Counted from the stretch's first letter, positions 35,160 to 44,877 are shown. The stretch is 64,000 nt of DNA from Ohtaekwangia koreensis (GCF_900167975.1 NZ_FUZU01000001.1:840580-904579); one strand, 5' to 3'. Notes: generated by a model not told the origin, from the sequence alone. A program made the numbers and translations.

Positions 35160-36587
35160 TTATTCTACTACTACTTTTTTGGTAATAACCCGTTTGGAAT
35201 TGCTCATTCTGATGATATAAATGCCAGAGGGTATTTTTGCAACCGGGAGTATATCCTGTACTTCCGACCGAAGGATCTGTAATCCGGATGCACTGGTAAT
35301 GCTTACCGTAGATGGCTGTGATACTTTTATTGTAAATGTACCCGTGGAAGGATTTGGAAATACAGTGAGTGCATTCTCGTTTTCAATCGCCTCTTGTATT
35401 TCTTCACTTGAAGCGGCTTCCATTCGTGCGCCTGCACCGGTACCAAAACTAAAGGCTTCCCATCCGGATATAGCTGTACGCGTGCAGGTCATCGGGTTAA
35501 CACCGTTCTCCGAAGATATATACCGGCCATTGTTTCCGCGTAAGCCAACCTTTCCATCGGCTGTAGGTATCCAATCAAATTTTTCCCAATCGCCAATAGT
35601 AGTTCGGTTGCACGTGATCGATGCTGTTCCGTTTTCGGAAGAAACATATTTGTTCATGCTGCGCAATGCGATCTTTCCACCACCGGCATCTACCACCGTA
35701 AATTGTTCCCAGCCTTGCACGGACGTCCGGTTGCACATCATCGGAACCGTTCCGTTTTCCGAACTCACATAACTATTGTTATTCCCCCGAAGCCATATCG
35801 TACTACCGATCGGTGCCGTTGTAGATGTTGTTGAGCGCTTATATACTCGTACGTAGTCCACATACATCTTAGCAGGCAACGCACTATTGTTCACAGTAAA
35901 GCCTGGCCAGTTTCCACCTACCGCCAGATTCAGGATCAGGAAAAAATTATTGTGAAATTCTGCAGTGCCATTTATGCCGTTCAGAATATTCGCTTCATGA
36001 AATTGCACACCGTCTACAAACCATTTGATGGCGCTGGCATCCCACTCTATAGCATATACATGGTAGCCTGTAACAGCAGTATTAACCGAACCACCATACG
36101 ATGTATAGCCGTTGTTATCCCAATGTATAGTGCCATGTGTGGTGTTGTTGGTGTTCACTTGTTCCATGATGTCGATCTCACCACAAGCCGGCCATCCTAC
36201 CGTTCCTATATTTGTTCCCAGCATCCAGAAGGCAGGCCATGAACCTTGAAAAGCGGGCAACTGAATGCGTGCTTCAATGCGACCATATTTCCAGTTATAG
36301 CCGGTAGAGCCGGTAGTTAATTTCGATGAAGTATAATTATAGCCTCCAAAGCTTTCCTGTTTTGCAGTAATCACCAGTTGACCGTTTTCAATCGTGGCAT
36401 TTTCTCTCCGGTAGTATTCAAGCTCGTTGTTTCCCCAACCATTGGTACCATTGCCAATGTCGAATCCCCAGGCAGGACTTATACTGTTGGTAAATTCATC
36501 AGACCATTCTAGCTGCCAGGTTTGCGCGCTGCTATGTATACACATGAGTACACCTGCAGCAACGAAGACTAACGTTGAAATTTTCAT
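35160..36587 (-). CDS. Secreted GH16 beta-glucanase with beta-trefoil module and T9SS sorting domain
   Basis: The 475-residue protein has a signal peptide (SSAQT) and a GH16 domain (about 22-250) with the catalytic ExDxxE motif in [10 protein letters not shown] (about 133-142). A beta-trefoil-like domain of three SSENG repeats follows (about 258-385). The C-terminal type A T9SS sorting domain (about 405-475) starts [13 protein letters not shown] and ends KKVVVE. GH16 enzymes of this kind cut beta-1,3 or mixed beta-glucans such as laminarin; the exact bond is not readable from the motif. It is probably expressed with the GH18 gene upstream (38 bp apart), which has the same trefoil module. Confidence 0.92.
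   Translation of the reverse strand: MKISTLVFVAAGVLMCIHSSAQTWQLEWSDEFTNSISPAWGFDIGNGTNGWGNNELEYYRRENATIENGQLVITAKQESFGGYNYTSSKLTTGSTGYNWKYGRIEARIQLPAFQGSWPAFWMLGTNIGTVGWPACGEIDIMEQVNTNNTTHGTIHWDNNGYTSYGGSVNTAVTGYHVYAIEWDASAIKWFVDGVQFHEANILNGINGTAEFHNNFFLILNLAVGGNWPGFTVNNSALPAKMYVDYVRVYKRSTTSTTAPIGSTIWLRGNNNSYVSSENGTVPMMCNRTSVQGWEQFTVVDAGGGKIALRSMNKYVSSENGTASITCNRTTIGDWEKFDWIPTADGKVGLRGNNGRYISSENGVNPMTCTRTAISGWEAFSFGTGAGARMEAASSEEIQEAIENENALTVFPNPSTGTFTIKVSQPSTVSITSASGLQILRSEVQDILPVAKIPSGIYIIRMSNSKRVITKKVVVE
35445..35805 (-). repeat. Three-repeat SSENG beta-trefoil module in the GH16 gene
   Basis: The segment codes for three units of about 40 residues, each with Y[VI]SSENG...[CN]RT...WE.F. 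The pattern resembles fascin/ricin-type beta-trefoils that bind carbohydrate or protein. Nearly the same module occurs in the neighbouring GH18 gene at about 36930-37280. Confidence 0.85.
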
Positions 36588-36625
36588 ATTGATGGAATTT
36601 AAAATGACATTTGGTTGATGGTTGA

Positions 36626-38233
36626 TTAAGGTTTGATCACGATCTTCTTTACGCGCGATTGGTCGTGGTCAGTGATCGTGGCGGTATATAGTCCAGGTGG
36701 TAAATTGTTTACCTGTATAGCAGTGACTATAGATCCGGTATATACAATGCGTCCGCTGTTGAAATCACGGATCACCACCTGCGATGGCTTGGCGACTTCA
36801 ATGTTGATCACTGCTGTGGATGGATTGGGATATAGCGCGATGCCGTCTTTTCCTGGAGCAAGCTCTTCCGGTATATCTTTAGTTTCCGGGGCTGCGATGC
36901 GTGCTCCACTTACCGATACAAAACTGAATGCTTCCCATCCGCCCAGACTGGTGCGCGTACAGGTCATCGCATTCGCGCCATTCTCGGAAGAAATGAAAAG
37001 TCCGTTGTTACCCCGAAAACCAACCTTGCCATCAGCCGTCAACACCCAATCGAATTTTTCCCAATCACCAATTGTAGTACGGTTGCAGGTTATAGGGGCT
37101 GCTCCATTTTCGGAAGATATATACTTACTCATGCTGCGCAACGCAACTTTGCCGCCACCGGCATCCACTACTGTAAATTGTTCCCATGCTTGTGCTGTGG
37201 TGCGATTACACCACATGGGTGCTGTGCCATTTTCGCTGCTCACAAATAAATTGTTAAAGCCACGCAAGGTTATAGTCTGGCCGATGGGAGCAGTGTTGCC
37301 AGGAGGATTACCACCGTTACGCTGATCAACAACCTGATCAATGGCTGTCAACAAAGAATTGCTGTTGGTAACATCCTGCGAAAGTTCCCAGATCATGATG
37401 CCGCCTCCCTGATCGAATGCCAGGTTGGTTTTACCTTTTATGGTAGGGATACCGTTGTAACCAATGCCCTGAAACGAATCAGCATTGGCGCTGGCACCTC
37501 GGCTTAGTAGCGTGTTGTATGCAACATACTCGCTGGACGACCTTCCATAGAACGGTACACCCAGTATAGCTTTGGCTGAAGGAAGACCTCGTCCTTTCCA
37601 ATAGTTTAAGGATTGTACAGCATAGTCGTACGTGGAGTGATTGGAGCCGCCACCATCGTACGCCATCAGGTTTAGAAAATCTACATAGCCAAATACATTG
37701 CTTTGAATGCTGGAACCACCCGTTGCCACCACTGCAGCCGTAAGTAATTTACCATTGTTATGAAGGGCTGTGCTTAACTGCTGCATGAGCGAAGAGTAAT
37801 TATTGGAAGAAGCACCGCCATCCGGATATTCCCAATCTATATCTACGCCATCCAAACTATACTGATTAACAAAGTTGATCAGGTTGTTTACAAAGTTTGT
37901 ACGATACGTTGGATTGGCCGCAAGGCTTTCAAAGCCGCTATCATTGCCATCGTTCCAGCCGCCTACAGCGATGAGAACTTTTACGCCATTTGCATGGCTA
38001 CTTGAAACCAGACTTTGAAGCTTTGAAGGATTTTCAACGGCCTGCAGCCCACCCGTTGCTGTAGGAAGTACGAACGCATAGTTGATGTGGGTGAGTTTGC
38101 TGAACTGAATGTCACTTACGTTACCCGCCCATGACGGAAAATATCCCACTACTTTGAATTGCGACAGAGCCGCCACTGAACTCAATAAAACAACTGCGAT
38201 AACGCAGACGATTCTTGTGTATACATTTTTCAT
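36626..38233 (-). CDS. Secreted GH18 chitinase with beta-trefoil module and T9SS sorting domain
   Basis: The 535-residue protein has a signal peptide (cleavage near AALSQ) and a GH18 domain (about 25-305) with the catalytic DxxDxDxE motif in [12 protein letters not shown] (about 128-139). A three-repeat SSENG beta-trefoil (about 318-437) and a T9SS C-terminal domain (about 460-535; [13 protein letters not shown] to KKIVIKP) follow. GH18 enzymes with this motif hydrolyse chitin by substrate-assisted catalysis. The trefoil is almost the same as that of the GH16 enzyme 38 bp downstream, suggesting a cooperating pair for chitin/beta-glucan material such as fungal walls. Ligand of the trefoil unknown. 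Confidence 0.95.
   Translation of the reverse strand: MKNVYTRIVCVIAVVLLSSVAALSQFKVVGYFPSWAGNVSDIQFSKLTHINYAFVLPTATGGLQAVENPSKLQSLVSSSHANGVKVLIAVGGWNDGNDSGFESLAANPTYRTNFVNNLINFVNQYSLDGVDIDWEYPDGGASSNNYSSLMQQLSTALHNNGKLLTAAVVATGGSSIQSNVFGYVDFLNLMAYDGGGSNHSTYDYAVQSLNYWKGRGLPSAKAILGVPFYGRSSSEYVAYNTLLSRGASANADSFQGIGYNGIPTIKGKTNLAFDQGGGIMIWELSQDVTNSNSLLTAIDQVVDQRNGGNPPGNTAPIGQTITLRGFNNLFVSSENGTAPMWCNRTTAQAWEQFTVVDAGGGKVALRSMSKYISSENGAAPITCNRTTIGDWEKFDWVLTADGKVGFRGNNGLFISSENGANAMTCTRTSLGGWEAFSFVSVSGARIAAPETKDIPEELAPGKDGIALYPNPSTAVINIEVAKPSQVVIRDFNSGRIVYTGSIVTAIQVNNLPPGLYTATITDHDQSRVKKIVIKP
36930..37280 (-). repeat. Three-repeat SSENG beta-trefoil module in the GH18 gene
   Basis: Three internal units match those of the GH16 gene closely (for example [14 protein letters not shown] in both). 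The high similarity in adjacent genes with unrelated catalytic domains indicates module duplication or gene conversion. Confidence 0.85.
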
Positions 38234-38935
38234 ATCAGATAAATGATTTATGGTGACAGTAATCGCTATAGTCTTCGATTACTATATATGAATAAGATCA
38301 GCGTGCCAACATGAACAAGGAGCGGAATGAAGTATATACATTTACTGTAGTAACACTCAATTCCATTGCGGTATAGTTTATCGTTTCATACAGTATATAT
38401 TTGGGTTTAGGAAAATTATTGGTTAAACGCTTGTGTGGTGAAATTTTATTTCAATGCAAACGTTATTAAATGTAAGCGGATGTGTTTTTAAAAACGTTGC
38501 ATGTGATACGCCTTCAACTCTACATGATTTTTTCATTGTACGTCCACACTACTTCAATGCTAATCTTGCAATTGATTTTCAGAGGCTTGGGGCGTTGAGA
38601 AGATGTAGTGTGTGTTGATTTTATAATTGACGAAAATCCCGAATACAAGAATAAACTTCAGCGTTTGTTTTAACGCCTATATACTTTCGGTGAGAGGGAA
38701 GCTGAGATGTGTAATCACAGACTATAGGTTATAACTATCGCGGAAGACGTTTTAACATCAATCACAGAAAAATCTTAGGAATCTTGGTTGTGGCATAGTC
38801 GTTCTTTATCGGACATGTTTATTCGCTGATGAACATCTGTTCTCTCCAGAGCTGTTGAAAATCATGGAATGGAGGCTGTAGACGCAACATCAACCTTGGT
38901 TGGTAATTTGTATGTTGCAAGGAAATTCGAGCTGT
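38234..38935. other. Gene-poor stretch of about 700 bases
   Basis: No frame of convincing length is present. It must contain the promoters of the divergent GH18 and FtsX genes. A 24-codon stretch near 38600-38680 could be a remnant but is too short to support. Confidence 0.5.
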
Positions 38936-41368
38936 ATGATTCGTAATTACTTCAAAGTCATTTATCGAAGCCTGATTCGGAACAAGACCTATTCCATCAT
39001 CAATATCCTGGGTTTGTCAGCAGGGTTAGCAATGTGTATCATCATTCTGGAGTATGTCAAGTATGAAAATAGCTATGATCGCTTCCATTCCAAAAGTAAA
39101 GATATATATAGGGTTATCATTGAGTTTCATGATCCGGGGCAAGCGCCAAGTACGGATGTAGCCAATTATGCGCCCGCAGCGGAAGCATTGAAAAATGATT
39201 TTCCGGAAGTAACAGGTGCTACCTGTATATCTCCGGAATATGGTCGTGTAGTGCTGCAGTATAACGAAAAGGCATTCGAAGAACAGAAAGTATATTATGC
39301 AGACTCTTCCTTTTTTAGCGTCTTCGATTTTAAACTCCTGGAAGGTGATCCGAAAACAGCTTTAGCAGAACCAGCTTCTATTATACTCTCACGCACAAGT
39401 GCAGAACGCTACTTTGGAAAAATGGATCAGTGGAAACGCAGTCCACTAAATGAAATGATCCGGGTCAATAATGGTAATGTTATGAAGGTTACCGGTATTA
39501 TGGAAAACATTCCGGGTAACTCTCACTTTCAAGGGAACATTCTTATTTCATTGGCCGAGTATGCGCGCCATAATGACTTTGAGAAAAACTGGGGCTGGAA
39601 TGACTTCTATACCTATATCTGCCTCAGACCCAATACAAATCCGGACGCATTGCAAGCGAAGATGCCTGGCTTTGTAACGAAATACATGGGCAAAGAGACC
39701 AATAAAAAGATGTTGATACAGCCACTTGAAAGTATACATCTATATTCCAATCATTCATTTGAACTGGAACCTAACGGAAGCGCACAAGCTGTAAAGTTTT
39801 TAACGGCAATTGCTATTATCATTTTAGTCATTGCTTGGGTCAACTATATAAATCTGTCTACGGCACGAGGCGAGGGACGCGGCAAAGAGGTGAGCATGCG
39901 CAAGGTGAGTGGTGCGAGTCGCAACGAAGTAATGGTTCAATTTCTTTTTGAGTCGTTCTATATTAACCTGATCGCTTTTATACTCGCCATTGGTATCGTG
40001 CAGATCAGCCTCCCATTCGTAAGCGCGTTACTTGAAAAACCGCTTGAGTTTTCCATTATCAGAGATATGGGGTTTGTAAAGATACTGGCAGTTCTTTATA
40101 TAATAGGAAGTGTCATGTCCGGGCTATATCCAGCGATTATCCTTTCATCGTTCAGACCATTGCACATTCTTAAATCCTCTTCGGGAAGTATAGCCCGTGG
40201 TAAATCCGGGTTGAGACAAAGTCTGGTGGTATTTCAGTTTGTCATGTCGGTGGGACTGATCACCGGCACTGTGATCATCATGAATCAAATGCATTTTCTA
40301 CGAACCAAAGACTTGGGATTCAATACCGACAAAACGTTAATCATCAATGCACCGAGTACCGTTACAAATGACTCTATATTTTTTAACCGCTATCAGTTTT
40401 TTAAACAACAGGCACTTAAATATCCAGGGGTTGAACATGTAACGATTTCTTCTGCGCTTCCCGGTAAGCTCTCCAATGATTTAGATTCGCATGGCTCCAT
40501 TCGGTTGCAGGATAAACAGGAGCAGAGGCTTTCGTTTTTGTCTTTCAGAATAGATGAAGACTTTATAAAGGTGTTTGATATGAAGCTGATCGCGGGAAGA
40601 AATATACCTTTTGCAACGGCTGTTTCCCGGAAGGATAGTTTGATGCTGATCAACCGGAAGGCTGCCGAACATTTCGGATATAGCAATCCGGATGATATTG
40701 TAGGCAAGAAAGTAAATTACCAGGGAAGAATACGCGAAGTAGTAGGTGTGATCGAGAACTATCATCACAAGTCATTGAAGACAAATTTTGAACCGATGCT
40801 TCTACGCAACTCTACTTCCGGAGCACTATATATATCGGTACGCCTTTCACCGGCTAATGCATTGGCTTTGGATCAGATCATTCAGGATTTGGAACAACAA
40901 TGGAAGACGGTATATCCTGAAAACCCATTTGCATATTCGTTCTTGGATTCGCATGTGAACAATCAGTATAAAGCAGATGCACAGTTCAGCAAGATCTTCA
41001 CTGTATTCGCATTCTTCTCCATTGCTATATCTTGTCTTGGTTTGTTTGGATTAGTCTCTTATACGATCACGGTACGCATCAAAGAAATTGGCGTGCGTAA
41101 AGTTCTGGGTGCATCGGTAGAGAATATTATTATGCTTTTCTCGAAAGACTATATCAAGCTCTTGATGATCGCCAGCGCTATAGGACTACCGCTTTCGTAT
41201 TATATACTCAACCTCTGGCTGGAGAATTTTGCTTACAAGGCAGCGATAAGCTGGTGGCTGTTTATTTTGCCGGTTTGTGTTGTAACTTTTCTCGCGTTCC
41301 TGGCAGTGAGTGTACAGATCATGAAAGCGGCACTTACCAACCCGGTAGATTCGTTACGGCATGAATAA
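38936..41368 (+). CDS. FtsX/MacB-type ABC transporter permease
   Basis: From the ATG at 38936 (MIRNYFKVIYRSLIRNKTYS, the family start) the protein has 810 residues; a TTG 36 bases upstream extends it without similarity. It has the double FtsX architecture: helix I, a MacB_PCD periplasmic domain, four-helix FtsX block near 285-420 (WVNYINLSTARGEGRGKEVS, quoted as YINLSTARGEGRGKEV), a second periplasmic domain and a second FtsX block near the C-terminus (RIKEIGVRKVLGAS). Such permeases export small compounds, peptides or lipoproteins with a separate ATPase, not encoded here. It lacks the N-terminal prefix domain of the two other permeases in the window. Confidence 0.92.
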   Translation: MIRNYFKVIYRSLIRNKTYSIINILGLSAGLAMCIIILEYVKYENSYDRFHSKSKDIYRVIIEFHDPGQAPSTDVANYAPAAEALKNDFPEVTGATCISPEYGRVVLQYNEKAFEEQKVYYADSSFFSVFDFKLLEGDPKTALAEPASIILSRTSAERYFGKMDQWKRSPLNEMIRVNNGNVMKVTGIMENIPGNSHFQGNILISLAEYARHNDFEKNWGWNDFYTYICLRPNTNPDALQAKMPGFVTKYMGKETNKKMLIQPLESIHLYSNHSFELEPNGSAQAVKFLTAIAIIILVIAWVNYINLSTARGEGRGKEVSMRKVSGASRNEVMVQFLFESFYINLIAFILAIGIVQISLPFVSALLEKPLEFSIIRDMGFVKILAVLYIIGSVMSGLYPAIILSSFRPLHILKSSSGSIARGKSGLRQSLVVFQFVMSVGLITGTVIIMNQMHFLRTKDLGFNTDKTLIINAPSTVTNDSIFFNRYQFFKQQALKYPGVEHVTISSALPGKLSNDLDSHGSIRLQDKQEQRLSFLSFRIDEDFIKVFDMKLIAGRNIPFATAVSRKDSLMLINRKAAEHFGYSNPDDIVGKKVNYQGRIREVVGVIENYHHKSLKTNFEPMLLRNSTSGALYISVRLSPANALALDQIIQDLEQQWKTVYPENPFAYSFLDSHVNNQYKADAQFSKIFTVFAFFSIAISCLGLFGLVSYTITVRIKEIGVRKVLGASVENIIMLFSKDYIKLLMIASAIGLPLSYYILNLWLENFAYKAAISWWLFILPVCVVTFLAFLAVSVQIMKAALTNPVDSLRHE

Positions 41369-41370
41369 AA

Positions 41371-41413
41371 AGAAGTACATCCAAAAAGTGAAAATACCTT
41401 TGGATGTACTTCT
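41371..41413. terminator. Strong 15-bp hairpin after the FtsX gene, probable bidirectional terminator
   Basis: AGAAGTACATCCAAA (41371-41385) pairs perfectly with TTTGGATGTACTTCT (41399-41413) around a 13-nt loop. It starts 2 nt after the plus-strand stop codon. On the minus strand the stem is followed by TTTTATTCA, giving a U-tract for the small lipoprotein gene transcribed toward it. Confidence 0.7.
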
Positions 41414-41466
41414 TCCAATATATATACCAACCGATGGTACTACATCATTGGTACGAATCTCCAAGC

Positions 41467-41649
41467 CTAGTGCTTTCCTTTTTTCTGTTGTCCGGGAGCG
41501 TATGGTTTTGCTGACTTACTTCCGGTGGCTTTTTTCATTTGGCCGGGCGGGACTTTTTTATTATTGTTGACTATAACGGTTTTGCATGCGCTTGATAAAA
41601 CGAGCAACAGCATAAAAATCCAGGACATTCTGCGGATTTGTTCTTTCAT
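41467..41649 (-). CDS. Small lipoprotein of 60 residues (PPGQ...APGQQKK type)
   Basis: The protein has a short signal sequence with lipobox LSSAC. A basic tail carries VPPGQMKKATGSKSAKPYAPG, quoted as PPGQMKK and APGQQKK, a pattern common in small Bacteroidota lipoproteins that databases sometimes label quinol oxidase subunit 4. No real link to oxidases is evident. Function unknown. It is monocistronic. Confidence 0.7.
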   Translation of the reverse strand: MKEQIRRMSWIFMLLLVLSSACKTVIVNNNKKVPPGQMKKATGSKSAKPYAPGQQKKGKH

Positions 41650-41868
41650 GGTTCAGTACTTGATTAAATGTTTAATGTTAAAACCAGCAGAGCATGCTTC
41701 AGCACTTGTTTCATCTTTGTGCTCCCGGTGATTTCTAGTAAAGCACACATTTCCCGCTTCACCCCCAAATGCAATTGAAAAATATTTTCATTGGACAGTG
41801 CGTTGCAGCCTAGCTACGCGGAATTTTCCTATGTTTACTTTGTTGAGCTTTAAAGATTATTCACTTCC

Positions 41869-42438
41869 ATGGAGAAACTTCCTCAGGATGATTTTGGACA
41901 CTTGTTTCGGCTGCATCATAAAAGCTTGTGCGATCTTGCCTATAATATTGTAGTCGACAAGGACGCTGCCAAAGATATTGTGCAAGAAGTTTTTATAAAA
42001 TTATGGGGCAATCGGGAAAAACTCACCTTTGGGGATCAGATCAAGCATTACTTATTCAAGGCAACCGCCCATACCGCCTATAACTATGTACGCTCGCATA
42101 AACGCGTATTACCCTTAGAGGATTATAGTGGGCTTGGTATACTACAGACTTTTCCGGGAACCGAACGTGTAGAATATAAGGAGCTTGAGATTCGTGCCCG
42201 GCAGGCGATCGATAAGCTTCCACCAAAATGCAAGGCGATCTATATACTGAGTCGCCATGAAGGACTTAAGTATCAGGAAATTGCTGATACACTGGGACTA
42301 TCGATCAAGACCGTGGAAAACCAAATGGGCATTGCATTGGAAAAGCTCAGAAATGAACTGAAACCGTTTCTTTCACCGGAATTCCTGGCGTTGCTGGCGG
42401 CCATTGGCATGGGGCTCTATGCTTTGATGATGCGTTAA
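41869..42438 (+). CDS. ECF-type RNA polymerase sigma factor with hydrophobic C-terminal tail
   Basis: The 189-residue protein has region 2 (FRLHHKSLCDLAYNIV, DIVQEVFIKLWGNRE) and region 4 (LPPKCKAIYILSRHEGLKYQEIADTL, quoted as SRHEGLKYQEIADTLG) typical of Bacteroidota ECF sigma factors. The last 18 residues (LLALLAAIGMGLYALMMR) form a hydrophobic tail long enough to contact the membrane. A FecR-like anti-sigma gene lies 240 bp downstream, with a 42-residue lipoprotein gene between. No TonB receptor or SusD gene follows, so the target set is not evident. Confidence 0.93.
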   Translation: MEKLPQDDFGHLFRLHHKSLCDLAYNIVVDKDAAKDIVQEVFIKLWGNREKLTFGDQIKHYLFKATAHTAYNYVRSHKRVLPLEDYSGLGILQTFPGTERVEYKELEIRARQAIDKLPPKCKAIYILSRHEGLKYQEIADTLGLSIKTVENQMGIALEKLRNELKPFLSPEFLALLAAIGMGLYALMMR

Positions 42439-42528
42439 TTTTTTTTTAAATCTTTTGGGGGTAAGACCCGGGGTTATGTGCTATAGGGGTATAAGAATGA
42501 AATTTATAACACTTTAATCCCTGTACGT

Positions 42529-42657
42529 ATGAGAACTGTCATTGGCTTGATCCTTTTTGTACTTGTTACATTATCTGCCTGCTCATCCTATACATGTGCC
42601 ACGTATGTTAAGCATACGCCTAAAACCAACAGCACGTGCAAAGAGGTGAAGGTATAA
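42529..42657 (+). CDS. Small lipoprotein of 42 residues in the sigma/anti-sigma operon
   Basis: The frame codes for a signal sequence with lipobox TLSAC followed by a short, cysteine-containing tail (SSYTCATYVKHTP ... CKEVKV). It is too short to appear in standard length cut-offs. It sits between the sigma gene (90 bp upstream) and the FecR-like gene (21 bp downstream) on the same strand. Small lipoproteins in this position occur in related genomes; their role is unknown. Confidence 0.65.
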   Translation: MRTVIGLILFVLVTLSACSSYTCATYVKHTPKTNSTCKEVKV

Positions 42658-42678
42658 TATAAAAAATAGACCCTCTCT

Positions 42679-43773
42679 ATGACTATCGACAACCAACATT
42701 GGGAAAGAATATCTGCGTACTTGTCAGGTGATCTTTCGGAAGCGGATAAAAAGGCTTTCGAATCCTGGCTCCAAAGTTCGGATAGTAACCGCTTCCTTTT
42801 GGAGGAAGCGCGCAAGGTATGGGAGAGTTCCGGATTAAAACTTCAATTGAACGATCCGGCAACGGAAGAAGAGTTGGTAAAGCTACAGTCACACATAGAG
42901 GCGGAGCGTCAAGAGAAGAATAAAGTTGTATCTCTTTTTACAGGATCAATGGCATGGAAGATTGCTGCCAGTATAGCATTCACCGCGATAGCCGTTTACG
43001 CCTATATATCAGTTAAGCAAGGAGATGAAAATGTGATTGCATCCGGCAATGAAGTGATGACACTATATTTACCGGACAGCAGCCGGGTGTGGCTGAATAC
43101 AAACAGCCGCATTCTATACTCTGGAAATTTTACAGGGAAGCGAAGTATAGTACTTGAAGGTGAGGGGTATTTCCAGGTGCGTCCGGATACTGCCCATCCT
43201 TTTGAAGTGACCACCAACGCTACTTCCACCGTAGTGTTGGGTACTTCCTTTAACATAAAAGCGGAAGACAGCACCACTACCCTTACCGTTGCAGAAGGTA
43301 AAGTACATTTCGCAGCACGTAATGTTAAAGCAGATGAATCTATCATGTTGACACCACGTGAACAGGCAACCTTCCGTCATCAACAAAAAACAATTACAAA
43401 ATCAAAAAGCCACAACATGCAATTTGCAGCGTGGCGTAAATTGAATAATCCACAATACGAAAATGAAAAGCGCAACAGTGCTCTTCATCTTACAACGAGC
43501 TATAGCTGGCGAAAAAATCAGATCAATCAATCTGTTATAGAGGGGAAGATTACGAACTCGGCATCGCTGGCAGCCTTTAAAAATATAGTGCTTAGTGTTA
43601 CGTATTCACAGCCGGGTGGAAATGTAAAAACTACAAAGCTTGTGATCAACGAATCGGTAAGACCAGGCAGAACGATTGATTACCGGAGAAGGCTGCTTGA
43701 TATATTTACAGATACCCGTACTTTAAAAGTATACATCGAATCTGCAGAGGTTGATGCAAATGACAACTACTAA
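42679..43773 (+). CDS. FecR-family anti-sigma factor with atypical C-terminal domain
   Basis: The 364-residue protein has an N-terminal anti-sigma domain (MTIDNQHWERISAYLSGDLS, quoted as WERISAYLSGDLS), one membrane helix (WKIAASIAFTAIAVYAYI, about 94-111) and a FecR periplasmic domain (LPDSSRVWLNTNSRILYSGNF, quoted as LPDSSRVWLNTNS, about 130-225). The usual C-terminal STN-like DUF4974 domain is not recognisable. Instead a domain of about 115 residues (about 250-364, RPGRTIDYRRRLLDIF) follows. FecR proteins hold the sigma factor inactive until a periplasmic signal arrives; with no receptor gene adjacent, the signal source is unknown. It ends 11 bp before the next gene. Confidence 0.87.
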   Translation: MTIDNQHWERISAYLSGDLSEADKKAFESWLQSSDSNRFLLEEARKVWESSGLKLQLNDPATEEELVKLQSHIEAERQEKNKVVSLFTGSMAWKIAASIAFTAIAVYAYISVKQGDENVIASGNEVMTLYLPDSSRVWLNTNSRILYSGNFTGKRSIVLEGEGYFQVRPDTAHPFEVTTNATSTVVLGTSFNIKAEDSTTTLTVAEGKVHFAARNVKADESIMLTPREQATFRHQQKTITKSKSHNMQFAAWRKLNNPQYENEKRNSALHLTTSYSWRKNQINQSVIEGKITNSASLAAFKNIVLSVTYSQPGGNVKTTKLVINESVRPGRTIDYRRRLLDIFTDTRTLKVYIESAEVDANDNY

Positions 43774-43784
43774 TATGATTGTTT

Positions 43785-44177
43785 ATGGATGGTAACGAAC
43801 AATACTCCACAGCACAAGCACATGAATCTTTTACTATTCCGGAACAAGCTGAAGCATTGATCTACCTCGCTGAAAAAATAATACAACAACATTCGCAGGA
43901 AGGACCGCAGAGCCCGGTGAAACCACAGCTCATTGCAGATCTCAACTACCGGATCAGCTCTGCTAAATCACGACATGACCAAGGTCTTAAATACGAGCGC
44001 TTGATGCGTGAAGCATTTGCTGAACGCGATTTTCTTTTAGGCAAGCATAATACATTAGGAAGGGAAGAACGCGATGTGAAAAGCATTATCGAAAATGTTG
44101 TTCTCCTTTTACAACAGCACTACACTGATAAAACTGGTTTTACAAACTGGGGCCTTGAGGCAAGGTCCGATAAATAG
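43785..44177 (+). CDS. Hypothetical cytoplasmic helical protein, last gene of the sigma operon
   Basis: ATG 43785 gives 130 residues; a TTG 6 bases upstream is also open. The protein is mostly helical and charged with no signal peptide, helix-turn-helix or catalytic motif. The 11-bp spacing from the FecR-like gene and the strong terminator after it (44215) place it in the ECF operon. Function unknown. Confidence 0.6.
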   Translation: MDGNEQYSTAQAHESFTIPEQAEALIYLAEKIIQQHSQEGPQSPVKPQLIADLNYRISSAKSRHDQGLKYERLMREAFAERDFLLGKHNTLGREERDVKSIIENVVLLLQQHYTDKTGFTNWGLEARSDK

Positions 44178-44478
44178 TGCTCTCTGTTTGCGCTTCTTCA
44201 ATCATTGACCTTAGAAACCCTTTTTCAAAGGGTTTTTTGTTTTAAACAATGTATAGGCAATTAAGGTTATACACCCAGCAGTCTATATCTGCAGGAACCT
44301 GCGGCGTAGCGGGAGAGGTATCTCATGCATTTTTTTGAGGCTGACTTAACCATGTTCTTTTTTCTTATTTCTTATCGCTGGAAAAAAATAAACGAAGAAA
44401 TCAAAACACTTTGCAGGTGGTCTTGTTGAATACAATGAATGTTAAAACAGAGTCTTAACAAACCATAAAACAAAGTAT
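44178..44478. other. Intergenic stretch of about 300 bases
   Basis: It holds the terminator at 44215-44242, a small G/C-rich dyad near 44290-44330 and A/T-rich DNA upstream of the next lipoprotein gene. No gene was seen. Confidence 0.5.
44215..44242 (+). terminator. Intrinsic terminator of the ECF sigma operon
   Basis: AAACCCTTT (44215-44223) and AAAGGGTTT (44227-44235) form a perfect 9-bp stem with loop TTC, followed by TTTGTTTT. Confidence 0.85.
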
Positions 44479-44832
44479 ATGAAAATTAACCAGTTGATGG
44501 TAGTAGCGGCCATGGTGTTGCTCTCCAGTTGTGCTGCTCATGTGGGTACACTTACCAGTAATGTTTCGTTGAATCAAGCTAACTTTCGTGTAGTGAGTAC
44601 TGCAACCGGCAGTGCGCAAACCAAGTTGGTGCTTGGCTTCGGTGGGTTGAAGAAAGAGGCTTTAGTAGCAGAAGCGAAAAAAGATCTTATTGCAAAAGCT
44701 AATCTTACTCCTACACAAGTGCTTGCTAATATCTCTGTAGACTATAAAACCAGTATATATCCCGGTTTTATTCCTGCTGTGGTAATCAATAAAGTGATTC
44801 TGACCGCAGATGTTATAGAGTTTACGAAATAG
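44479..44832 (+). CDS. Small lipoprotein, DUF6567-like
   Basis: The 117-residue protein has a signal sequence with lipobox LLSSC and a soluble domain containing LVLGFGGLKKEALVAEAKKD, quoted as LGFGGLKKEALVAEAK, and ending VIEFTK. The GGL.K.AL..EAK pattern and VIEF end match small Bacteroidota lipoproteins grouped as DUF6567. Function unknown. It is monocistronic and convergent with the AlkD-like gene. Confidence 0.7.
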   Translation: MKINQLMVVAAMVLLSSCAAHVGTLTSNVSLNQANFRVVSTATGSAQTKLVLGFGGLKKEALVAEAKKDLIAKANLTPTQVLANISVDYKTSIYPGFIPAVVINKVILTADVIEFTK

Positions 44833-44838
44833 ACTTTA

Positions 44839-44877
44839 GATTAAGTCAGTCGTGGTTCATGACTGACTTAATCTTTT
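44839..44877. terminator. 13-bp hairpin shared by converging genes
   Basis: GATTAAGTCAGTC (44839-44851) and GACTGACTTAATC (44861-44873) form a perfect stem with a 9-nt loop, followed by TTTT for the plus strand. The right arm includes the stop codon of the minus-strand AlkD-like gene (44868). Confidence 0.75.

Noticed and set aside
38600-38680. Short in-frame stretch with a protein-like end (about 24 codons)
   Set aside because: Too short, no start codon context and no similarity; could be chance.
41361-41570. Plus-strand ORF after the FtsX gene
   Set aside because: It starts inside the FtsX gene, reads through the terminator hairpin at 41371-41413 and overlaps the small lipoprotein gene on the other strand.
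41772-41792. Imperfect palindrome around AAAAATATTTT upstream of the sigma gene
   Set aside because: A/T-rich with a one-base asymmetry; such sequences arise easily by chance.
44285-44330. G/C-rich dyad in the gap before the DUF6567-like gene
   Set aside because: Imperfect pairing and no T-tract; not enough to call an RNA or terminator.
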